Below, one piece after another: positions 25,201 through 39,197 of a stretch of 64,000 bases of DNA. Under the pieces are notes generated by a model. It was not told the DNA's origin, made no database searches, and saw only the letters and a list, made by a program, of their open reading frames with translations. How positions within the stretch are numbered: the first letter of the stretch is position 1; each line of letters starts with the position of its first letter. Origin of the DNA: Raffaelea ambrosiae (Eukaryota > Ascomycota > Sordariomycetes > Ophiostomatales > Ophiostomataceae); contig PCDI01000001.1 of the NCBI GenBank assembly GCA_002778195.1, positions 2,668,453 through 2,732,452 of the forward strand, written 5' to 3'. Both the position numbers and the translations under genes were made by a program.

Positions 25201-26629
25201 TAAGCTATATAATCGTACGTTAATCTTTACTTTAATAAACGCTTTTTCTTTTAATTAAATAAAAGCGTTTACGCGTTTTTTATTTTCTTTTTTAACTCGG
25301 CGTTAAGCTTTAATACACCTTTAACCTTTTAAACTTTCGTAAGGTTAGTATTTAACTTCGTATACTTTAATACGATATACTCTTTCTTTTTATAATTATA
25401 ATATATAATACTCGGCTTTTTATTCGTTTTCTTTTTAAACTTCTCCTTCTTTTTCTTCTTCAAACCGCTTCTAAAACGCGGGTTACTTACGCTTTTAAAA
25501 ATGCTTTACTATCTTTTTTTAAAGTCGCTTTATAACTTTTCGTTTTTTAACTTCTTCTTTTTTACGTACTACTTTTAATAGTTCTTCGTACGAGTAATAA
25601 AAGTATTAAAATTAATAAACTAATAGTTAAAGTTAACTATTAACGATTATTATAAATTTTTTTATAACTTAAAATAAAAGGTTTTTTTTAATAATATTTA
25701 AAAAAAGCTTTTATTTTTAACTCGAAAAATTAAAAGTAAAAAAGAAATTTAATTAAACTTTAATTCTCGTTTTAAACCGTTTTTAATATTATTAATAAGT
25801 AATTAACGACGAGTTTTCGCTTTTAAAAAAAAGCGTTATCGTTTATTCTTTAAAATAAGTTTAAACCCTTTTCGCTTATTAAATTTCCTTTTTCGAGTTT
25901 AAATTAATTAAATATTACTTTTATTAGTTTTAAAAAGTAGTATTAAGTTAAAATAAAGCTATTAATACGCGCTTTTTTAAATTACGAAAACGTTATAAAG
26001 CGGTTTTAAAAACGTTTTTTATCGTTTTAATTTACGTATTTCGTTATATAAAGGTAAACTTATTTATAAACTTATTAAAAAATAAGATTTTTACGTCGAC
26101 TTTATTATTATAGTTATTTTTATCGTAGTCTTCACTTTTATTAACCTTTAAATTAAACGTTAATAAATAAATTATATTATAAAAAATTAACTTATAATAG
26201 TCTTTAATACTCGCTCGCGTTTCGTTATACGCGTTCGTTAACCTTAAAACATTCTTCGTTATTAATGTTTAAGCCGCTTAAAGTTATAAAGTTTATTACT
26301 TAGTTTATAAAAGCTCGGCTTCGATGTTATAAATTTATTTAACGAGTATTAACCGTTTTTTCGCTTATTCGAACTCGCAGCGAGTTTAAGCTACGACGAG
26401 TTCGTTGTTTTTAACGGCTTTTTAAATTAACGTAGTTATAAATAACGTTTCGTTATTAAGTTAATCGTTTATTTTAATCGCTTTTCTTTCGATATTAAAG
26501 AGTGTGATTATTATTAATAAAGGGTTTTCGTTAACGATCGTTATTACTATTTATCTTCGTTTTTATTGTTTTATACTCGGTGTTATCTTTTTTAATCTTT
26601 TAAATAACTTTGAGTAAAAGATTTAAAAA

Positions 26630-26993
26630 TATTAAAGTAGTACTTATAGTTAAATAAAGGATTATAAAAGACTTATTTTATTAATAAAGGTAGGATTTCG
26701 TAGATTATATAATTAAATTTTATCTTTTTTTTCGAAAAGGGTAAAAAGCCCTCGTTATATTAAGGGCTTTTAAAGGGCTTTATACGTAGCGCTTTTAAAC
26801 CACGTACGAAGCTTTGACTTCGCGTTATACTTAAAAGCCCGTGCGTACGCTTTATAACGCACCTCTCTTCGAGCTTACGCTAACTGTATAATCACGTATT
26901 TTACTAAAAGTAGCACGTGTTTAAACAGGTTACTCGTACGTGTTTAAACTGCTTATAAAGCACGCATTTAAGTAAGCTCGCGATGTTTTTACA
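26630..26993 (-). repeat. G1 LTR (5' LTR of copy c)
   Basis: 364 bases, heavily mutated relative to its partner at 17951. The internal side is the conserved leader (atttaaaaa before the LTR on the + strand), identifying it as the 5' LTR. Confidence 0.8.
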
Positions 26994-27149
26994 CTTTATA
27001 AAAAATAATTAAAAAAGGAGGGTGATTAAAAAAAAGTGTATTTAATTTAATTTTTTTTTAAAAAGGGTAAAAAGCTTTCGTTATATCGAAAGCTTTTAAA
27101 AGCTTTATACGAGGCGCTTTTACGCCGCGTACGAAGCTTTAACTCCGCG
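26994..27149 (-). repeat. Short spacer and truncated G1 LTR fragment
   Basis: About 30 bases of AT-rich sequence, then from about 27025 a piece of the middle of the G1 LTR in minus orientation (aaaaagggtaaaaagc, the ttcgttatatcgaaag hairpin, gccgcgtacgaagc). It is cut at 27150 by the next LTR. Confidence 0.6.
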
Positions 27150-30100
27150 TATTAAAGTGTTATTTATAGTTAAATAAAAGATTATAAAAAGTAAAAGTAT
27201 TTTATTAACGAAGGTAAAATCTCGTAAATTATATAACTAAATCTTATTCTTTTTTTCGAAAAGGATAAAAAGCTCTCGTTATATTAAAAGCTTTTGAAAG
27301 CTCTATACTACACTCAAAAGCTCGTACGTGCGCTTCGTAACGCACCTCGCTTCAAACTTACGTTAACTACGTAGTTACGTACCTCGTTAAAAGGTAACAC
27401 GTGTTTAAACCGATCGCTCGCACGTGTTTAAGCTGCTCGTAAAGCACGCATTCGAGTAAGCTTACAATACTCTTATAATTATCCTCCCTTTACGTAAAGC
27501 TCGTCCTTAAACGTACGATTACGCTTATTAATAGTAGGCTTTTAAAAACTCGGGGTATTTAACCGTATATACACTTAACGCTAGCTTTTTTTCGTAGTAT
27601 TAAAGCGAGTGTTATAGCGTATAACACCTCGCGTACTTTCTTCGTGAGTTTTTAATCGTTTTTTTCGTTTATAAAGTAAATAAAAGGTTAAGCGTTATTA
27701 AATAAACGAAGAAAAAACATTAATAAAGTTTTTTCGTCGTTTTTTTTACGCTTTTCTCTTTTTTCTTTTTTTTCTTTTTTATTTTTATTACGCTTTAATA
27801 AAGCTTTAACGTTATTACGTAAGTTCTTCGTTTTATATAACTTTTATTTTTCGTTTTTACTTCGTTTTATACTTAATTCTTAATCGAACTTTAGTTTAAT
27901 AGCTTTTTTCGTTTTTCAATTTACGTTTTAGCTTTAAACCGTTAACGTTTCGCGTTTTTTAGTTTTTTTTTTTTTAAATCGCGTGTAAGCGTTAAGTTAA
28001 TAACGTTTTACGTTTTTTAATTTTTTTCTTTTTTTTTCTTTTAATTAACGTTTTAATTTTAAATTATTAACGTTTCGCGTTTTTTAACTTTTTCTTTTTT
28101 TAAATCGCGTGTAAACTTCGGGTTTTTAACGTTTTACGTTATTTAACTTTCTTTTTTAAATAATTGTTTTATTATTAAATCGTTAACTCCTCGTTAACGG
28201 TTTTAAGTTTAAAATAGTAGGTTTTTATTAAAACGACGACTCGTTATTAACCCTTATTTAACGCTTTAACGCTTCGTAATAAACGTTTAACGATTAATTT
28301 TTTAAGTTTTTAAACCGCGTTCGTTTTAATTAAATGGTGTTTATATTTTTTAGCTTTTTTATAAATAATTCCTTTTTATATAAAAACTCTTTTTATAAAA
28401 GCGCGTTTTATACGAATAGTGTTAGTAGTCGTAGTTAACGTATTAGTTTTTAATAAACTAACGTCGTTACGCGGTTAAACCGCGAAGTAACCGGTTTTAA
28501 TACGCTTACTCGTTGTTTTTCGAGCGCTTCGCGTAATCGTTTTTTAACGCTTGTTTTTTTGGTGAGTTTCGTTCGCGAAGCTCTTTATATTAAAAACACT
28601 TTGTTTTAAAGCCGCGGTGTTTCTTCGATTTACGATCGTAGCGTTAATAATTTACGTGTAATGTTATATTCGCGTTTTAACCTTATTTTAATCTCGTTTA
28701 TAAGCTTTTTTTATTACGTCGTTAAAGTAAACGACGATAACGACGACGACGAAAACGATAATAATAATAACGATAATAATAACGATAATAATAACGATAA
28801 CGATAACGATAACGATAACGATAACTTTTAAAATCCCGTTTATATTTCGTTTATTATTAAAAACGACGACGTTTTAAATTAAGCCGTCGTTGTTTTTATT
28901 ACGCTCTTCGCTTTTATGTTTACGTTTATTAACGGCGTTTAGTTAATAAACCTTAGTTTAAATAACTTAAAAATCTATTATCTCGCTTATTATAAGTGCG
29001 TTCGACGCGCGTTTATCGTTTAATCGCTTCGTTTAAAGTTGAATTTAAAATGCGAGCGTAGAGTTAGTGCGTATATTAAGTATATAAAAATATATAAAAC
29101 TTATATAAGTATATATAATTAAGCCTTTTTCGTTTCGCCGTTAACTCGTTATTAACTTTTTTATATAAGTTTTTAAATTAATTCGTAATAATGTAAATCG
29201 TACGATTAAGTTTTTACGCGCTTTTAATACGCTCTTTACGCTTTTTCGCGTTTATTTACTTAATAACGTTAAGTTTAAAGCTTTTTTACACGCGTTAGTA
29301 AACGTAATTATATACTTTATAACTTACGTATTTCTTTTATTTATTTAACATTTATTACGCTTCGAGCTATTTTAAAAAACTATTATATACGACTTTATAA
29401 GCTTTTTATTCGCTTCGTTATTAAATCGTTTTTAAACTTCGTTAACCTTTATTTAAAAGTGGGTCGACTACGTTACGTAGGTAGCCCGCGCTCGCGTCGC
29501 GTAAGTCGTTACGATCGTTTATATCGGCGTTAAACATATATTAATACGTACTTTCCTCGCGTTATTTCTTTTTATAATAACGCTTCGTTAACGTTTTACG
29601 TTAAGTTTTATTTTTAATCGTTAAAGATTAATAATATAATTATTAATAAGTTACGCGTTTTTAACTTTTAAAGCGGCTTTAAACCGTTTTCGTAACCGCG
29701 CGTTAAGTTATAAACGTTATTAACGCTTAAATAAACTTTTTAAATTTTAATATTTAAACGTTAAATTATTTTCTTTATTTATACGCTTTTATTATATTAC
29801 TTTTAAACTTTAATTATTATAAAATAGTTTTTTTTATTTATTATTTTCGTACGTTTTTTAAACCGCTTTTATACCGCTTTAATACGTTTAAAGTTTTTAT
29901 ATTTTTTTTAACTCGTAGTTAGTATATTATCGTAGTTTCGCTTACGAGTTGCTTTACTTTTAAAAATAATTTATTTTATTTTCCGCTTTTTCTTTACTAC
30001 TTTTTAAACTTAAAACCTTATAACTAGTTTTTATATATACTTTATATCGTTTTTTAACATTTATTAATTATACTTTACGAGCTACTTCGTTTATTAAATA

Positions 30101-31899
30101 AAGAAAAAACGTTTTTCGTTTTTTACGCGAATATTTCGTACTTTTTTTACTTTTTATTCGTTTAAATTTTTTTTAATAATAGGGTTTAAAAAGTTGGTTA
30201 CGTTTTACGGTTTTCTTTTTAAAGCTTTATTTAATAAAGTTATTAAAATATATTATAAAGTTAGTTATATTAATCGAAGAGTGTTATATAATATGTTTAT
30301 AATTTGACTTTAATTAAGATTATAAACGAGTTAATAAAACGAGGATTTATTTTTTTATAAAACACTTTTAATTTAAGGTTTTATATTAATAGTTATATTA
30401 AGTTTTTTACGTAGTACTTTTAAAGTTAATAACGACGGTTATAATACATCGTTTAAGCTTTTTATACTTTTTTTAATGTTTTATTATAAAAGCTCGTACT
30501 TTATTTAACTTTTTTATTTTCGTTATAACTACGAGTACTCCCTTTTTAATAAAGTTGTTTTTAATTTATATATATATTTTTAAATAGTATTTTATAAAAA
30601 GATAAAATAACGTATTATTAGTTATAACGTTAACCGCGTTATTATATACGTACTTTATCGTTAATAAAAGCTTAGTTTAATTCGTTTAAAACTCGTTTAT
30701 AAATACGCGTAAATAGTGTTTTAACGCTTAATTTATTCTCTTGGTTTAACTATTAGTTTACGAGTAAAACGTTATAAAAAAGCGTCTTTTAATTAAGAGC
30801 TTTACGTAAAGCGTTATTTAATACGTATTAATAAAAACGCTATATTAATCTGAGATAATATTATATAATATATTAAATCTTATTTCGATTTTTATATATA
30901 AAACTTTTATTAACTAGTTTAAATCGTCTTTATAAAAAAGAACTTTATTATCTTCGTAAACTTATTTATAATTATTAAAATCGTATTTACGTTTTATTTT
31001 TTATAATAAATTTTTAATAGTTTCGTTACGAAATTTATAAAGATTTTTTATTATAGTTTTCGTAAAATAAAAAGTGTTTATAGCTAATCGTACGGTTTAT
31101 ATCGCGGTATCTCTTTTTATACACACGTTAAATAATTATTAACGTACTCGTAAATATATATATTTATATACTTTTAAAAGAATTTTCTTTTTACTAACTC
31201 TTTTATACGAGTCTTTTTAAAGTATCTCGTTAAAGGGCTATCGTAATATACTTAAAAAATCTCCCTTTTTATTACTTTTTTTTTTAAAACGTAAATACGA
31301 TTTTTAAATCGTAATAATTTCTTTAACCTTACGCTTTAATATTTAAAAGTAGTTATAATCGTTTCGATTTAAGCTTTTAATTACTGAGTCTTCTCGTTAC
31401 TTACTTATAAAGCTTAAAGTAACTTTATTAATAATGTGTTTATATTTAACACTAACGAATTCTCCTTTTCTAATATAACTTAATATAACTTTAAAAAAAT
31501 TAACTATTTAAAAAAGAGTAAAACCGTCGTCGTATTTTTAACGATAACTCGCTTTAAAGTTATTATTAAAAAGTATTTAAATAATAAGCTTAAATTTATT
31601 AAATTTAAATAGGGGAGTCTCCGTGCTTTTTACTCGTTTAAAGTATTATTTTAACGTAACTAATATAAGTCGTATTAAGCGATAACTCTTTTTAAACCGT
31701 AACCGCTTTAATCTTAACGCGATTAAAATAAATATACGAAACTAACACTTATTCCGCGAATACTAACCGCGATTCGAGGTTGAAAAACAGCTTTAACTCT
31801 TCTTCTTTATTCGGTTATTTTTTAATAATTCGGGTTTTAAAAAGGGTTATTAACGGAAATAGTATTTTTAACTCGATGTTTAATTTTAAAATTAAAAAA
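27150..31899 (-). mobile_element. G1 copy e: 3' LTR plus 3' half, minus orientation
   Basis: LTR at 27150-27477, with a ~40-bp internal deletion relative to other copies, is followed by the polypurine tract, the 3' module (to about 30.1 kb), integrase (30.1-31.6) and RNase H (to 31899). It ends abruptly at the junction with the inverted copy f. The missing 5' half may be represented by copy g at 36368-38777, with about 0.8 kb of RT absent between them. Confidence 0.75.
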
Positions 31900-34800
31900 G
31901 GTAACACTTTAAGCGAGTAAAGAGTACGAAGACCCCTTCGTTTAAATTTAATAGATTTAAACTTACTATTTAAATACCTTCTAACAACAACTTTAAAGCG
32001 GGCTACCGTTAAAGCTACGACGGCGGTCTTATCTTTACTTTAAATAGTTAATCTCTTCGAGATTATATTAAACTATATTAAAAAAAGAGAATTCGTTAAC
32101 ATTAAATATAAATACGTTATTAATAAAGTTGTTTTAAGCTTTATAAGCAAGTAACGAGAAGACTTAATAGTTAAAAGCTTAAATTAAAACGATTACGACC
32201 ACCTCTAAACATTAAAGCGTAAGGTTAAAAAGACTACTACGATTTAAAAATCGTATTTACGTTTTAAAAAAAGAAGTAATGAAAAGGGAAATCTTTTAAA
32301 CATACTATAACAACCTTTTAACGAAACACTTTGAAAGAACCCGTATAAAGGAGTTAGTAAAAAGAAAATTCTTTTAAAAGCATATAGATATATATATTTA
32401 CGAGTACGTTAGTAACTGCTCGACGTATACGTAAAGAGCAATACCGTAGTACAAGTTATACGACTAATTATAAGTATTCTTTATTTTACGAAGACCGTAG
32501 TAAGAAATTTTTATAAATTTCGTAATAAAACTATTAAAAATCTATTATAAAAGGTAAAACGTAAATACGATTTTAGTAATCGTAAATAAGCTTACAAAGA
32601 TAGTAAAGTTCTTTTTCGTAAAAATAACGATAACGTTAAACTAGTTAATAAAGGTTTTATATATAAAAATCGAAATAAAATTCAGTATATTATACAATAT
32701 TATTTTAAATTAAAAAAGCGTCTTTATTAATACGTATTAAATAACGCTTTACGTAAAGCTCTCAATTAAAAAACGCTTTTTTACAACGTTTTACCCGCAA
32801 ACCGATAGTTAAACCGAAAAAATGAATTAAACGTTAAAGCACTACTTACGCGTATTTATAAACGAGTTTTAAACAAATTAAACTAAGCTCTTACTAACGG
32901 TAAAATACGTATATAATAACGTAATTAACGTTATAACTAACGATATACTATTTCATCTCTTTATAAAATATTACTTAAAAATATATATACGAATTAAAAA
33001 CGACTTTATTAAAAAAAGAGTACTCGTAATCGTAACGAAACTAAAGAAGTTAAATAAAGTACGAGTCTTTATAATAAAACACTAAAAAAAGTATAAAAAG
33101 CTTAAACGAAGTATTACAACCGCTATTATTAACTTTAAAAGTATTATATAAAGAATTTAATATAACTATTAACACGAAACCTTAAGTTAAAAGTGCTTTA
33201 TAAAAAAATAAGTCTCCGCTTCGTTAGTTCGTTTATAATTTTAACCAAGGTTAAATCGTAAGTGTATCGTATAACACTCTTTAATTAAAATAACCGACTT
33301 TATAACGTGTTTTTAATAACCTTATTAAAACTTTAAAAAGAAAACCGCGAAACGTAATTAACGTTTTAAACCCCATCGTTAAAAAAAGAATTAAACGAAT
33401 AAAAAGTAAAAAAGGTATAAAATACTCGCGTAAAACCCGAAAAGCGTTCCTTCCTCGTTTAATAAACGAAGTAACTCGTAAAGTATAATTAATAAATGTT
33501 AAAAAACGATATAAAACACGCGTAAAAACTAATTATAAAGTTTTAAACTTAAAAAACAATAAAGAAAAAACGAAAAACGAAATAAATTATCTCTAAAAGT
33601 AAAGCGGCTCGTAAGCGAGATTATAACGGTATACTAACTACGAGTTAAGAAAATATAAAGACTTTAAACGCATTAAAGCGATACGAGAGCGGCTTAAAAA
33701 GCGTACGAAAATAATAAATAAAAAAAACCACTTTATAATAACTAAAGCTTAAAAGCGGTATAATAAAAGCGCGTAAATAAAAAAAAAACTTAACGCTTAA
33801 ATACCGAGATTTAAAAAGTTTATTTAAGCGTTAATAACGCTTATAACTTAACGCGCGGTTACGAAAGCGGCTTAAAGCCGTTTTAAAAGTTAAAAACGCG
33901 TAGTTTATTAATGGTTATACTATTAATCTTTAACGATTAAAAATAAAACTTAACGCGAAACGTTAACGAAACGCTATTATAAAAAAAAATAACGCGAGAA
34001 GAGTACGTATTAACATATATTTAACGCCGGTATAAATAATCGTAATAATTTACGTAATACGTGCGCGGGCTACTTACGCGACGTAGTTAGTCCACTTTTA
34101 AATAAAGGTTAATAAAGCTTAAAGAAGACTTAACAACGAAGCGAGTAAAGAGCTTACGAAGTCGTATACGATAGTCTTTTAAAATAACTTAAAGCGCGAT
34201 AAATACTAAGTAAATAAAAGAAGTACGCGAGCTACGAAGTATATAACCGCGTCGGTTAACGCACGCGAAAGAGCTTTAAGCTTAATATCGTTAAATAAGT
34301 AAGCTTAAAAAAGCGTAAAAAGCGTATTAAAAGCGCGTAAAAACTTAATCGTACGATTTATATTATTATAAATTAACTTAAAAACTTATATAAAAAAGTT
34401 AATAATAAGTTAACGATAAAGTAAAAAAAGTTTAATTATATATACTTATATAAGTTTTATATATCTTCGTACACTTAATATACGCTTTAACTCTACGCTC
34501 GTATTTTAAATCGAGCTTTAAACGAAGCGACTAATTAACGAACGCGTATTAAATACATTAATAATAAATAAAATAATAAATTTTTAAATTATCGAAACTA
34601 AAGTTTATTAACTAAACGCCGTTAATAAGCGTAAACGTAAAAACGAGAAGCGTAGTAAAAGCGACGACAACTTAACTTAAAACGTCGTCGTCTTCTTTAA
34701 TAATAAGCGAAACGTAAGCGAGATTTTAAAAGTCTTCGTTATTATTATCGTTATCGTTATTATTATTATTATCGTTGTTTTCGTTATTATCGTCGTTATC

Positions 34801-36367
34801 TTTAACTTTAATAACGTAATAAAAGAAACTCGTAAGCGAGACTAAAGTAAGGTTAAAAAGCGAGTACGATACTATACGCGAGTTATTAACGCTACGATCA
34901 CGGGTTAAAGAAGCACCGCGGTTACGAAATAAGGTGTTTTTAATACGAGAAGCCCCGTAAACGAGACTTATTAAAAGAGTAAACGTAAACGAACGACCGC
35001 GCGAAGCGTTTGAAGGACGACGAGTAAGCGTGTTGAAGCCTGTTATTCCGCGGTTTGACCGCGTAGCGACGTCGGTTTATTAAGAACTAACACGTTAACT
35101 ATAGCTATTAATACTGTTCGTATAAAACGCGCCTTCGTGGAAAAAGTTTTTATACGAAGGGGAATTGTTTATAAAAGAGTTAAAGAGTACGAGCACTATT
35201 TAACTAAAACGAGTGCGACTTAAAAACTTAAAAAACTAATCGTTAAGCGTTTATTAAACAAGGGTTAACGACGAGCCGTTGTTTTATTAAAAACCTATTA
35301 TTTAACGAGATATTTACCGAGGAAAAAAAAGTTAAATAACGCGAAACGTTAATAACTCGAAGTTAAAACGTTAATTAAAAGAAAAAAAAAATTTAAAGAA
35401 TACGAGACGTTAATAACTCGACGCTTATATACGATTTAAAGAAAAAAAGAAAAGAAATTAAAGAATACGAAACGTTAATAACTCGACGCTTATACGCGAT
35501 TTAAAGAAAAAAAAAAAAAAAAACGTGAAACGTTAATAACTCGAAGCTAAATCGTAAACCAAAAAACGAGAAAAACTATTAAACGAAGGTCTAACTACAA
35601 ACCGTACTCAAAACGAAGCAAAGACGAGAAACAGAGGTTATATAAAACGAAAAACCTACGCAACGACGTCGGAGCTTTATTAAAGCGTGGTAAGAGTAAG
35701 AAGAAAGAAAAAGAAAGAAAGAAGAGCGTAAAAAGGGCGACGAGAAAACTTTATTAATGTTTCCCTTCGTCTGCTTAACAACGCTCAACCTCTATTTACT
35801 TTATAAACGGAAGAAGCGATCGAAGACTTACGAAAAAGGTGCGCGAAGTGTTACACGCCGCAACACCCGCTCCAACACTACGAAGGAGAGTTAGCGTTAA
35901 GTGCGTATACGGCTAAACACCTCGAGCTCTTTAAAAGCCTACTACTAATAAGCGTAACCGCACGCTCGAAGACGAGCTCTACGAAAGGGGGGAATAATTA
36001 TAAAAACATCGCAAACTTGCTCGGATACGTGCTTTACGAGCAGCTCAAACACGTGCGAGCGACCGGTTTAAACACGTGCCACCTTCTAACGGGGCACGTG
36101 ACGGCGTAAGCAGCTTAAGTCCGAAGCGAGGTGCGTTACGAAGCGCACGCACGAGCCCTTAAGTGTAGCGCGGAGTTAGGGCTTCGTACGCGGCTTGAGG
36201 GCGCCGCGTATAAAGCCTTTGAAAGCTTTTAATATAACGAGGGCTTCTCACCCTTCTTAAAAAAAGGGGATAAGATTTAGTTGTGTAATTTACGAGATCC
36301 TACCTTCGTTAATAAGATACTTCTACTTTTTGTAATCTTCTACCTAACTATAAGTACCACTCTAATA
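31900..36367 (+). mobile_element. G1 copy f: 5'-truncated 3' half with 3' LTR, plus orientation
   Basis: It begins at gtaacactttaagcg, equivalent to about 56785 of the intact copy (RNase H/integrase junction). It runs through integrase (31.9-33.4 kb), the 3' module (33.4-35.98) and the polypurine tract (acgaaaggggggaataat) into a 3' LTR at 35999-36367. With copy e it forms a large inverted repeat. There is no 5' LTR or gag. All frames are broken by transition-type stops. Confidence 0.78.
35999..36367 (+). repeat. G1 LTR (3' LTR of copy f)
   Basis: 369 bases, preceded by a clear polypurine tract. The ends have decayed from TG...CA to TA...TA. It contains three CACGTG-type motifs, one degraded, at conserved positions. 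Confidence 0.82.
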
Positions 36368-38777
36368 TATTTATATTACGTGTAAAACGCTGTTTTTCAC
36401 TCGTTTCTTTCTTTAATTCGAATTTAATAATAAACGTCTTTATTATCGAGCTTAATAAAGTATTTTAACGCTTAAAATTCGATTTAAAATCTTCGAAATT
36501 AACGAAAAAGCGTAACGGTTTTTAATCGTAACTTTATTAAAGCTTTAATAATTAATATAAAGTTATAAAAAGCCGTTTTTCTTATATATAAAAAAGATAA
36601 ATACTTTTATTAAGTTTTTATTTAATTAAAATCGCTCGTTTTATAAGTTTTTTTTTAAAATACTTTTATAACTTTTTTAACTCTCGTTTAAGTAAAAAGT
36701 AAGTCGTTTTATTAAAAGGTTACGCTTTATTAACTAAGTTAATTATGTAATTAATTTCTTAAACGAAGAGTAATATAATCGCGCTCGTTTTATTAAATAT
36801 AAAAACGAAATTAATAAACTCCGTTAATAAACTATTATAAAGTTAGCGTTTCGAAGTTACTTCGTTTTTAAAAAGGTATTACTCGAGTTTAATTTATTTA
36901 AAACGATTAAAAAGTATAAAAACTATATACGATTATACCGATTTTAATCTTTTTAACGAACTTTTAAAGTATATTAATTATAAACTCGTTTAAACGATAA
37001 TTAAAACGTTATTAACTACTTTTAATAATATTAATAGTTAAATCTTTTAAAATCGTAACTTTTAAAAAAATAAAGCTTTTATTCGTTACTTTCGTTCGCG
37101 AAATACTTACGTAAAGCCGTAGAAACTCTTTATTTTAGTTTTAATAATTAATAAGCTTTAATAACACTTTTTATAACGTCGTCGACGTCGTAATTAAGCT
37201 ATTTACTATTTTTAAAAGCGGAGCTTAGCTTTTTCTCCTTTAAAGCTTTTTCCCTTTTTTCTCCTTTAAACCGCTTTTAAAACGCGGGTTACTCGCGCTT
37301 TTAAAAGTGCTTCGTTATCTCTTTTTTAAGTCGTTTCGTAACCTCTCATTCTTTAACTTCTTTTTCTTTACGTATTACTTTTAATAATTCTTCGTATAAG
37401 TGATAAAAGTATTAAAATTAATAAACTAATAGTTAAAAGCCAATCGTTAACGATTATCGCAGGTTTTTTTAAAGCTCGAAGTAAATAGTTTCTTTTTAAT
37501 AATGTTTTAAAAAAGCTTTTATTTTTAACTCGAAAAATTAAAAATAAAAATAAAACTTAATTAAGCTTTAATTTTCGTTTTAAACCGCTTTTTAATATTA
37601 TTAATAAACGATTAATAACGAGTTTTCGCTTTTAAAAAAAATTTATCGTTTATTTTTTAAAATAAGTTTACGACTTTTTTACTCGTTAAATTTCCTTTTT
37701 TAAGTTTTAATTAACTAAGTATTATTTTTATTAATTTTAAAAAGTGGTGTTAAGCTGAAATAAAGCTATTAATACGCGTTTTTTTAAGTTACGAAAACGT
37801 TATAAAACGGCTTTAAAAACGTCTTTTACCGCTTTAACTTACGTATCTCGTTATATAAAGGTAAACTTATTCGTAAACTTATTAAAAAACGAGATTTTTA
37901 CGTTAACTTTATTATCGTAATTATTTTCGTTATAATCTTCGCTTTCATTAACCCTTGAATTAAACGTTAATAAATAAATTATATTACGAAGAGTTAACTC
38001 GTAGTAGTTTTTAATACTCGCTCGCGTTTCGTTATACACGCTTATTAACCTTAAAACGTTTTTCGTTATTAATATTTAAACCGTTTAAAGTTATAAAGTT
38101 TATTACTTAGTTTATAAAAGCTTATCTTCGATATTATAAATCTACTTAACGAGTATTAACCGTTCTTTCGTTTATTCGAGCTCGTAATAAGCTTAAGCCG
38201 CGACGAGTTCGTCGTCTTTAACGACTTTTTAAGCCGGCGTAACCGTTAATAACGTTTCGTTATTAAGTTAATCGCTCGCTTTAACCGCTTTTATTTTAAT
38301 ATTAAAAAGTACGATCGTTATTAATAAAGGGTTTTTACTAACGGCCGTTATCGTCGTTTACCCTCGTTTTTACTATTTCATACTCGGTGTTATTTTTTTT
38401 AATCTTTTAAATAACCTTAAATAAAAGATTTAAAAATATTAAAATAGTACTTATAGTTAAATAAAGGATTATAAAAAGTAAAGGTATTTTATTAACGAAG
38501 GTAAGATTTCGTAAATTATATAACTAAATTTTATCCTCTTTTTTTAAAAAGGGTAAAAGGCTTTGTACGTAGCGCTTTTAAGCCGCGTACGAAGCTTTAG
38601 CTTCGCGTTATACTTAGGGGCTCGTGCGTACGCTTCGTAACGCACCTTCCTTCGAGCTTGCGCTAACTGCGTAGTTACGTGCTTTGTTAAGAGGTGGTAC
38701 GTGTTTAAGTAAGCCGCTCGCACGTGTTTAAGCTGTTCGTAAAGCACGCATCCAAGCAGGCTTGCGATGTTTTTATA
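36368..38777 (-). mobile_element. G1 copy g: 5' half (RT to gag) with 5' LTR, minus orientation
   Basis: Begins inside reverse transcriptase (the region equivalent to the KTAFRTRY block), continues through protease (about 37.2 kb) and gag (37.3-38.4 kb) and ends in a 5' LTR at 38437-38777. A 62-codon gag stretch stays open at 38039-37851 and aligns by eye with the gag of the intact copy near 53660-53850. It is probably the other half of copy e, separated by copy f. Confidence 0.75.
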
Positions 38778-38808
38778 GTTTTATTATTAAGTTAATCGCT
38801 CGCTTTAA
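38778..38808 (-). mobile_element. G1 gag sliver (copy h), left of the R2 insertion
   Basis: 31 bases identical in layout to the gag segment near 38260-38290. The gag sequence resumes at 51218 after the R2 element. The last five bases (tttaa) match the first five after R2 (tttag) apart from one transition, so they form the probable R2 target duplication. Confidence 0.65.
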
Positions 38809-39197
38809 TATAACGAACACCGGGTTTTTAAGTGATAAACCTGCGCGAATGTTTATGTTAATAAGATAGTTAAAGCTTAAGGTTCACAATACTAAAGCAG
38901 TCTTGTTTCTTCGTACGTACGAGCGAGTGTTCGAGAGTTGTTAAAGCTATTCAAAGTTGTTCTAAATACTTAAATTAACTATTAAAGAGTTTAACTCTTC
39001 CTATCTATTTACTCGAAGGAGCGAGCCTGCTCTTTTATCTATGCTTTGAATCATCGTAACTCACTTTAAATCGCTTATCCTTTAATAATCCTTAATAATC
39101 CGTGGGCTTAAATCACCGTAGCTCACCCTAATCACTTATCTTTTAATAATCCTTAGTAATCCGGTTAAGTGACCTTTAATCCTTCGTTTTCTATTAT

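Larger units (their letters stand above)
17951..26993 (-). mobile_element. G1 gypsy retrotransposon copy c, near full length with both LTRs
   Basis: Minus copy bounded by LTRs at 17951-18295 (3') and 26630-26993 (5'). Its length is about 8.26 kb after removing the 781-bp DNA element at 18446-19226, close to the 8307 bp of the intact copy. Order from right to left: gag (26.6-25.2 kb), protease (about 25.1), RT (about 24.9-24.0, YxDD region near 24100-24140), RNase H and integrase (24.0-21.3), 3' module (21.3-18.3). It lies next to the protease end of copy b, but I could not find the rest of copy b on its right side or a clean 5-bp duplication. All frames are closed by transition-type stops. 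Confidence 0.82.

Noticed and set aside
26985..27000. Target-site duplication for G1 copy c
   Set aside because: Flanks (gaact and cttta) do not match, so insertion into copy b could not be proved by a duplication.
35591..35788. 65-codon minus-strand frame in copy f
   Set aside because: Chance opening in the 3' module; not open in the less mutated copy i at the same place.
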